Source: Tulasnella sp. 424
Lineage: Eukaryota; Basidiomycota; Agaricomycetes; Cantharellales; Tulasnellaceae
NCBI GenBank assembly: GCA_019633425.1
Contig: WSUB01000021.1
Coordinates: 62,001-126,000, forward strand
DNA: 64,000 nucleotides
Direction of reading: 5' to 3'
Below the pieces are notes generated by a model. The model searched no databases, had not been told where the DNA came from, and was given only the letters and a program-made list of their open reading frames with translations. Below are positions 56,598-64,000 of the stretch, one piece after another. The position numbers and the translations under genes are program-made. The first letter of the stretch is position 1. Each line of letters starts with the position of its first letter.

Positions 56598-57683
56598 TTT
56601 GAAGAAGGGGGAAGGGGGGAGAGGTGGTTGATGATGGAGAGCTTGGAGACGCAAAAAGTCTGCCATTTTATTTCGTTCGAGGCTGTCGACGTGTCAGGGA
56701 CCCCGGATACCCCCATGGCCACGCTTATTCTGATGTGCTGGCACCCCACAGACAACGACGTGGTCAGCCCTCGGCTCTTCCCCCTTGGCGCGTAATCAGG
56801 ATTCACCACTAACCCTTGTGCTATCCCTTGTGCGTTGTACTCGCTCTTTGTCGTCGCCGTGCATAGCATCTCGGGAAGGTCTCTCTTTTCGAGTGACGCG
56901 TCCCACCAATATTGCACCCACCAGTGCACAACTCCGCCACGCGACCTGCCACGCATCCCAATCCGGTACACGTTAGCCGCCGAATCTTCAAGAACTTCTG
57001 TCACCACACGATTACTGTACAGCTACTATATACCCCGAAGAAGTCATCATACGTATTTCGAAGTTTCGGGAAGCTGCTAGTGCCGGCGCATCCGGAGTAT
57101 TTCCTGCCTCCGGTTGCCTTCAAACCAAGTCCCCGTTCTAATCTCCGCGCATTACTTAAGCAGACAAAATTTCACTTCTCATGTTCCCTTAGATTCTTCC
57201 TCTTTCAACAGTTGCCTATGACGATAACTATATTTGGGGCAAAGAGACGAGTCGAGGAGCATTCGTTGTTCCTTTGGCGCTGACATCGTCCGTCCGGCCC
57301 CACCCTTACCTTGTTACATCAATGGGACGGGCTATCGAACCATCTGAACGGCACTTTATCACAACCCTGTTCAGAAGGAGGGAGAATCATGTCACCTGTA
57401 GCTAACTTTGATGCCTGCTTTGATGTATGTACGCCTTGTTATTGTGCAATTGAATAGTTGACATGCTACTTGGTATTTCGACGTGAACTGGTGCAATTCC
57501 CGGCGGTCGTGTCCCCGCACCGAGTCGATCATGTGCGCGTGTCTATCGTACGGCGACAGGACGCAAAACCGAAAAAGAGACCATCCAAGGAAAGCACGAA
57601 TCCAGACTAGATCAACGCATCATCACGCAAATACATAAACTGTATAACCATTGGCATTCGAACGCGAGCGAGCTCATCAGGCT
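56598..57683. other. intergenic, BiP upstream region and MYND gene 3' flank
   Basis: About 1.1 kb without a supportable gene. The BiP promoter occupies the left part. Overlapping short open frames on plus (56785-57283) have no recognisable content. Confidence 0.55.
56688..56763 (-). promoter_or_regulatory. candidate UPR-type elements upstream of BiP
   Basis: Two ACGT-core motifs, GACGTGTCA at 56688-56696 and GACGTGG at 56757-56763, lie about 91 and 160 bp upstream of the BiP start. Hac1/XBP1-type bZIP factors bind GACGTG-related sites in BiP promoters in other eukaryotes; use of these particular sites here is inference. Confidence 0.45.
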
Positions 57684-58580
57684 TCACCAGGGAACATCCT
57701 GCTCCGGCACACAATCCAACGCGACGCTCAACTCCCTTTCACCCGTTCTCTTCGCCCAACAATATATCTTCATATTCAAACCGACTTTAATCCCTTTCTC
57801 CTCCATCACCCTCCTCAACCTGCCCCACTTCCCCGTGGCGTCGTTCTCTCCTCGCTTGAAGAACGCGTCCAACTCCCGACTCCGGTCGTAGATCATCAAC
57901 CACGGCGTATTGTTATCCTGGATCTTGAGCAAGAACGGCTCCGTGCTGGCCTTCTTCATGGGAGGTACTTTTGCGGTGTTCCTCCCTCCTTGAATGGGGT
58001 GTAAAGTAGGGTGGATGCCGATCGGGTCGCGGGTGCTGAATTTCGTAGGCGGTCGCGACATGTGAGAGAAAGGACCCGACGTGTCGATGGTAAACGTCTC
58101 CCAAGCGGCTCCATCCAGTTTCTTGCACGAGCGTTTATGGGTTTTCCAGTCCTTGGTCTGGCATTCGCGGCCGCAGTAGTAGACCGCTGGGTCACGAGCC
58201 CGGGATTTCAAAGTTTAGGCGATAGGTCTTTCGCGTTTACACACAAAGATGGACTCACAAAGACACTGAGAGCACCTTTGCTTTGCTTCACTCGCGCACA
58301 CGACGCAAACGTTGTTCCTCGCGAGCTTCCCGGTCTCCGACGCTCCGATACCCCCAACAGGGAGCAAGAACGACAACTTGAGCCCCGGGTCCACCGGAGC
58401 GTAGGAAGGTGGAATCCTTTTGGCGTTCGTTTCCAACACGCGCAGTGCTAGGTATTGAGCTGGTCTGACGAAGAAGTGGGCTTGAATGTCGTCTCGTTGC
58501 GGCTGGTAAGGCCCAAAGTTGAAACCAATCCCCGTCGTGTCGGAAGTGGACGAGGAGGACGGGAGTACGATTGTTGATTA
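57684..58580 (-). CDS. MYND-type zinc-finger protein (5' end unresolved)
   Basis: A clear MYND finger is formed across an intron: CVVCASEAKQRCSQCLSVYY then CGRECQTKDWKTHKRSC, i.e. CxxC, CxxC, YCxxxC, HxxxC. Upstream is a conserved-looking AHFFVRPAQYLALRVLETNA and PPSYAPVDPGLKLSFLLP. Downstream are two further blocks (LLKIQDNNTPWLMIYDRSRE and RRVMEEKGIKVGLNMKIYCW) and the end CVPEQDVPW, stop 57684. It has no DUF4470 and no close likeness to the 43-53 kb array beyond the finger. Upstream of about 58510 a good frame (VRVINNRTPVLLVHFRHDGD) is one nucleotide out of register with the finger frame. Either a 79-nt intron (GTAATC to CAG) skips it or there is a small lesion. I could not place the start codon. 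Confidence 0.7.
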
Positions 58581-59095
58581 CCCGAACCTCGTGTATCTAG
58601 AAAGCAGTGATTCCACTGGCCATCAATATCATATGCGTGGATAGCAAGGACTCGCCCTCTGACCCTGATGAGCACCGCCGATTCCGTCGCCCCGTCAACA
58701 AGCAAGAAAGCGATGACTTTACCATAAACAACGAGAAAAGTGAAAAAGAAAAAGAAAAAAAAATCCATGGGCCCAGAATGGAACAGACTAGAACGGTTGG
58801 TTTTCAGAGCCTGCCATCTGCCGCTTGCTCTTCGACGCGTTGTGTTTCGCTCTCGATTTACGGGACGCTGTCGTCATCGAAGTCCGACTGATTCGCCCGG
58901 GAGCGCAAGCACGTAGGAATAGAAATTGATATCGCCTTCCAATACATTAGACGTTGCCGGCCTTCCTGACCTAGCTAGTCACCCTCATTGCTACTTCGAG
59001 TACCATAACAGCAGATCGGCTAACTTCGACTATCGACCCATCCTTGAACACTTTGAAGTCGATATGGGAACTTGTCATCTACATTATTGGGACTC
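58581..59095. other. intergenic or unresolved 5' exon region of the MYND gene
   Basis: A minus-strand ATG near 58878 begins MTTASRKSRAKHNASKSKRQ, basic and possibly a first exon. A second open stretch (VIAFLLVDGATESAVLIRVR, near 58650-58730) also looks coding. I could not join either in frame to the downstream exons. The left of the OPT stop shows nothing. Confidence 0.4.
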
Positions 59096-62000
59096 CTAGA
59101 ACCCATTATCGGGGTCAGTATGGAAGTAGGAAACGCCGGCAGCATCAGCAGCTTCAGAAGATAGCGATCAAAGCAACGATGTAAGCTGAGAAATGATTCG
59201 AGGGGCTAAAAACGTACTGTTGATCCAGACGGTGTTCCCCCACCAGTCAAGTGATATCCGCCCATCCTTAGGCAACTGGAGAGCCAAGAATATCACAATA
59301 ACGGCTATCCCGGTACCTATATGTGAGGAGGAACTTTGAATTATACTTCGGTGCCTTACGGATACAAATGGAATGGCACCTACCCACTTCCAGCGCACAG
59401 TTTAGTATGTAATTAAACCTCGCCCACAGCCTATAGCGCCGCACACGAAGAAGATACTCTGAGCGATAAATGTCGACATTAAATTTCATGAAATACGCAT
59501 ATCATTCGTACGAAATCCACTCACGGAAGAGGAAAGCTACGATAAAATAGGATGTGTAATTGACCCCGGTAGCTGGCGGCGTGGATGTTGGACCGGTCAG
59601 GAATACTGAAACATTGAAGTAGCGAAGAGCAGATTTCGGGTACTTTCGCTGCCATAACCAGATAGGAATGGGAAGAAGAGCCCCGATTACAAGTCCATAT
59701 ACTTGAATGTAGTGTACAGAGCCTTTTCCGAACTGCCGACCGGGTCCTATCACCCCCCTAAACGAGGAGCATTCAGCAAAGGCGGAAGTAATGAGGAGCG
59801 TCTCTTACCAAATAATTGACGCGGAGAAAAAAATCCTTTTTCCGGGGCAAACCAGTTCGTGAGGTTCATCAGGATCGCAGATACTGGGAAACGATGCAAA
59901 TATAGCGTTCTTCACGACTATTTGCATACAGGTTGAGATGACTATTGCGACGAGTTGAACTAGAATAAATTCGATTGAGTAAGTAAGTCTTGAGTTGTTT
60001 GAAACTAGACCTGCCTGAAAAACTTGCATAAGGCGGAACTTTGAGGTAATGCCCAAGCTTGAGATTTTCAAGGTATTCCATCGAGTGAGTGAGACCTTCA
60101 ATGGCACATATCTTGAAGGCCTGGTCTAGGCATCAGCTACTGTACTCTCGGCTGAGTCGAAAAACTTACCATATTTGCAATGGGCCGTTCCGGTAAAAGA
60201 GCACCGGGAATGAGCTCTGCGACGAGATTAATAGGTACGCCAGTCCCAGCCTTCGCAAATACGTATGTGCAAGGTATAAAGTACGTCAATACTAGGAGTG
60301 TAGCCAACAGAAGCGACCAGATTGGCACGTCAAATTCTTGAAGCTTGAACGATGTCAGAATTGGATTGTAGGTAGTACTGAAAGTTCTACCAACCTTGGT
60401 CGCACCGATGAGCATGCAAAAGCCAACGACAAAAATGCCCAGATAGTAGTAGCTCGAAACCTCCGGATAGCGCCGCATAAGTCTAGCGTGGATGTCGTCC
60501 TCCTCGATCTTCGCGCCCCGGACAGCTAACAGGATTGAGCGACCTTCATACAGGATGGTATGGACAATCACCGAGGTTGCTATCATGAAGCTAATAAGGT
60601 AAACCATGGCGAAAGTTACTGTGAGATATACAGGTGAGTATTCCTCATAGGCTGTGACATTGAATTGCATGTTGGGTGTCAGAACACGATGGACGTCGTA
60701 CGGGAGGCCAAACCGGTCGTATGCGAAGTAACCGGTTATAGGCAAATGCCCCGTTTTCCAGACCTAGTACGAGCGTTAGCTGATCCCGATATACCTGTGT
60801 AGAAAATTGCCCACGTCATTGTAGTAAAGAATTGGAGCCAAAATCCACAGGAAAACCACGAAACCTAGGATTATATTGACACTTGCCCACCTGTCGGATA
60901 GATTAAGGAAACCATGACGAGTAGCCATCGCAGTAATCGACCTACCACGGGACAATCATAGGTGAATTGATATACGATATCTGGATCCAGTCGAAGGTCA
61001 GGAGGCTCATCCCTAAGCCTGTTACAGTTCCGAAAAGTTGGTTGACCACAACGTTTTCTGCGTGGGGCTATGAGTAAGCTTCGGAGCCAGGGTGTATGTA
61101 CCAAACGAACTTGGACTGATCCAACAAACCCATGAAAAGGATGATAATGCTGTAAACAAAAAGCCTGTAAAGGCATCCCGATGCTCTAGAGTCACTTTCG
61201 AGGTAGTATCAAGCTGGAGAAAGTTATCTCACCCGGGAGAAAGTAGTAGAAGAACGCTCCCATCCCACATACAACAAAGAACCTATACCGCGTCATTTCC
61301 CCGTTTTGGGTATCCTCCTCGGCATGCAGAGTGTTCAAAAGGGTGGTCTTGACGAGGGAGTTCGGCCAGATAACGGACGCAGGATAGATGAAAAGACGCC
61401 GGCCGAATGCTGCAAAACCCAAGCAGGTTATTTGGGTACCTAGCAAAAATAGAAATGCGAATCTACCGCGCGACAGGTTAGCTTTCATTCGACACAGCTT
61501 AGATTTTACGAACTGCCCCCACCCGGTGCTTAGGGTAGTACCGTAATACTTCTCCGCTACGATAATCAATTCGAAGCCATAGATAGCGGCGCTACCGATG
61601 ATTGCCATCATGAAGACAAGGGCATGCTCTTTGATGTTGAATGGCCCCGGATTCAAACTAAAGCTAAGTCCACCCACAAACGGAAGAGCTCGAGGAAAGG
61701 TCCAGCATCTGATGGGTAGCAAGCTATCCAGCGCTTTGCCAAAGGGATATGCGACGATACTGGAGATAGCTCTATATTAGCTACAAGACAATCGATTGCC
61801 TGATGCCGTTGGTACGTACATGACCAACGTGTCGGATATCCGCGGAGACGGCCATCGCAGAGAGAAGAAAAGATTGAGAGAGGTGATGACTAGACACAAC
61901 GTGAGCCCAATGAACCACACCCGGAAGGTCAACGTTGGCATGTCCGGGTCGTCAGTGTTTGCGACTGACGCCCTGACTTCGGGGAAGGGTGAGTCCTCTT

Positions 62001-62588
62001 CAACAGTTGCGTCGGGCAATTGGCTAGGAAAAGGGCAAGGAACTGTAGGTACCACGTTGATATCCGCTGGGCTAGCACGAGCATGGTTCCATTAAGCCGA
62101 GGTAACCCAGCCAACTTCTACAAGACCCACCAAGTGAACTTTTCGTCTTGATCTTCATCACCTGTGCCGTACTCCTCTGCTTTAGATGAAGAAGGTTGGG
62201 GGAAGGGTGTGGGTGGATTGGTCGAGCCGTTATGAGCGGACACAGGGGGAGGAGGAAGAAAAGCGAAAGGAGGTCGCGAAGATGCCGTCGGTGAGACCAT
62301 GCTGGATCCCTGGCTTGCGGGCGATACCGCTGTTCGACGATCATTCAGCGAATGTACAGGAATGGGACCGGCTCCAGAAATAGGCGTCGCGATCAACGAA
62401 GAGTATGGCGTTGATAGGGTTCCAGAACTGGAGGTTTCGTTGGGCCTTGCGCCAAGTTCAAGATCCAGTTCCGACGTATCGGGCAGCTCCAGTAGTTGAG
62501 GAGTTAGTGGAGCAGCAAAGGAAAAAACATTATACGACGAAGCGGTGCGGGAAGTAAGAGGCGGAGAGCGGCTGGAACGTGACCCCAT
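59096..62588 (-). CDS. OPT-family oligopeptide transporter
   Basis: Proton-coupled plasma-membrane importer of small peptides (OPT family). Start at 62588 (MGSRSSRSPP; the open frame further upstream begins without ATG). The N-terminal ~150 residues are Ser/Pro-rich and cytosolic, then EDSPFPEVRASVANTDDPDMP, the typical OPT N-terminal motif. The first TM is VWFIGLTLCLVITSLNLFFSLR. Many further TMs include ALPFVGGLSFSLNPGPFN (the NPGPF signature), YFAYDRFGLPYDV, YTFAMVYLISFMIATS-type, IWSLLLATLLVLTYFIP and NLVAELIPGALLPERPIANM. The end is ISLDWWGNTVWIN then ADAAGVSYFHTDPDNGF across a last intron, stop 59096-59098. Around fifteen introns. No break seen in the parts traced; substrate specificity is unknown. 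Confidence 0.88.
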
Positions 62589-64000
62589 TCCGCTTCTGCG
62601 GGGGACTGCGAGAGCGGTGGGAGGTGCTGAGGATTGGGCCGATGGTGCTCGAGATCCAGTATAAGTAGCTTTTTCGCAGCCAGCCAGCACGGGCTCCAGA
62701 CTATGGTTCCCGTATTATTGCATGATAAGCAGAAGACTCGATGCTTGAACGAGCGTTTGGCACCCATCACGTGCCGGTGGACTCGGTCGGGGAACCCTAT
62801 GCCGTGTCGGCCCAGACGAAGACCTCCTGCACGTCCACCAGCTAAATAAGCTAAGATCGAAATACATAGTTGGTACATTACCCTGAGCTCGAAGCCGAAA
62901 TAATGCTCAGGTTCTGCATGGATCGTCACTAAAGGAAACCCGTCGCCGACGCAACGTCCTGCGGGAGCGGAGCTCGGGCCCCGGTTATTGCGGTCTGATG
63001 ATGAAAGGACAAGTTTGTACTCGATATGGTTGTTGATCGACGATATCGTAGCTGTTGCAACGGTAGTCCTCGGCCGGGGGAATTTAACGATTCATTTCTG
63101 GCGATGATTCCGGCATATCACCCAGCATACAATCGTTCTGCAGATTCTGCGATGGGGTTGAACGCTGGGCCAATCGACATTAGGGTGAACGACGACGATA
63201 TCGATCAACCTCGGACCGTTATAGCTCTCCTTTACCAGCTTCGGTGAGTGGTCTTGGCGACTCCAAGTTCCGACCCGTCTACGGTACATAAGGTCATGAA
63301 CCAGGATGGCTAGAGGACCGTTACTTGCGAATGTGCTCGTACGATTGCATCAATAGCGGGGTTTATAGGTTGGATGGTGTGGCTGTTTTCTCTGAGTCGT
63401 GACTGTTGACAGGTAGAGCAGATCACGCTGCATAAATTTAGGCCGTCGTAGTGTATCTCGGCCATCTCAGACATCATCGATTCTCCTCTTATTTGATACG
63501 GGCCACATCACTCGACATTCGTCGAATACCGATAGTACTAGCGTGCTGTCATATTTCTCTTATATTATCCACACAGGAGAGCTAGCCAGCTAACAACGGC
63601 GGTTGATAGGGAAATACAAATCCTGGAGCAAGGTGGAGCCGATTTTCCCATTTTCTCATTGGCTATTTAATGTTCTGTTCTCTAATTCTCATTGGCCGAA
63701 GCGGAAGTCCATTTCTAATTCACTCGTGGCTGTGGTTTCAAAATTAATGCCCGGTTTCCCTTCCGCACATCTTTCATTATCCGACACCCCATATACCAAT
63801 TGGGTTGCTCGCCAACTCCTATCCACTCGCCTTGTAAAATCAAAACGCCGTTCATCTACCTCCCACGGTTGGTGTGATTCGACAGAGCCGAGAGCCCAAC
63901 GGACGAGATTACCAGTAGTTACACTCCCTAATCATTCTGATGGGCATCCAGTAGTAAATAAACTAGGATACGTGGATCTGAGTATACGCCACGATGATCC
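62589..64000. other. OPT upstream region and terminal non-genic stretch
   Basis: About 1.4 kb in which I find no supportable gene on either strand. Open frames are short and unrelated (62504-62929 minus, 63026-63247 plus). Several ATTGG/CCAAT boxes occur near 63657-63695, hinting at a promoter for a gene beyond the window edge. Confidence 0.5.

Overview
This is a gene-dense stretch of a filamentous basidiomycete genome, most likely an agaricomycete. Nearly every gene is split by many 45-80 bp GT-AG introns with CTNAN-type branch points. The families are fungal or agaric-like: a QDE-1-type RNA-dependent RNA polymerase, ER Hsp70 with an HDEL tail, a DUF2306 membrane protein, an OPT transporter, a typical Agaricomycotina P450, and clustered MYND/DUF4470 proteins. 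No rRNA, tRNA, CRISPR array or autonomous transposon was recognised. Gene models were joined by eye from exon frames, so outer boundaries are more reliable than each splice site.

Left part (0.5-23 kb): RdRP (minus; carries an in-frame TAG), GH47 alpha-mannosidase (minus), tyrosyl-DNA phosphodiesterase TDP1 (minus), SFT2 Golgi protein (plus), a UPF1-like SF1 helicase (minus), the UTP7/WDR46 ribosome-biogenesis protein (minus), then a plus-strand cytochrome P450 followed closely by an NAD(P)-binding NmrA-like/SDR protein.

Middle part (23-42.6 kb): an unknown polytopic membrane protein (minus), two tandem cyclophilins created by a ~1.36 kb duplication (minus), a DUF2306 membrane protein (minus), a pseudokinase fused to armadillo repeats (plus), a GEN1/YEN1-type Holliday-junction resolvase (minus), a METTL24-like Methyltransf_22 protein (minus) and a seven-TM protein with a signal peptide (plus).

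Accessory part (42.7-53.0 kb): a tandem array of MYND-finger/DUF4470 genes. It has three full-length genes (44.8, 48.0 and 50.5 kb) and at least three broken copies, one of them joined to a WD40 fragment. Two spacer elements recur with the genes. Two full genes and one remnant end in a predicted C-terminal membrane anchor; the middle full gene stops before it. This is the fastest-changing and least understood region of the window.

Right part (53-64 kb): methionine sulfoxide reductase A with two in-frame starts, the BiP/Kar2 ER chaperone (minus), a single MYND-finger protein (minus, 5' end unresolved), and an OPT oligopeptide transporter (minus). The final 1.4 kb shows no gene I can support.

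Functionally the window is mostly core eukaryotic biology: secretory pathway (GH47, SFT2, BiP), DNA repair (TDP1, GEN1), RNA silencing or RNA metabolism (RdRP, UPF1-like helicase), and ribosome assembly (UTP7). Onto this are added lineage-specific expansions (MYND/DUF4470, P450, pseudokinase-ARM).
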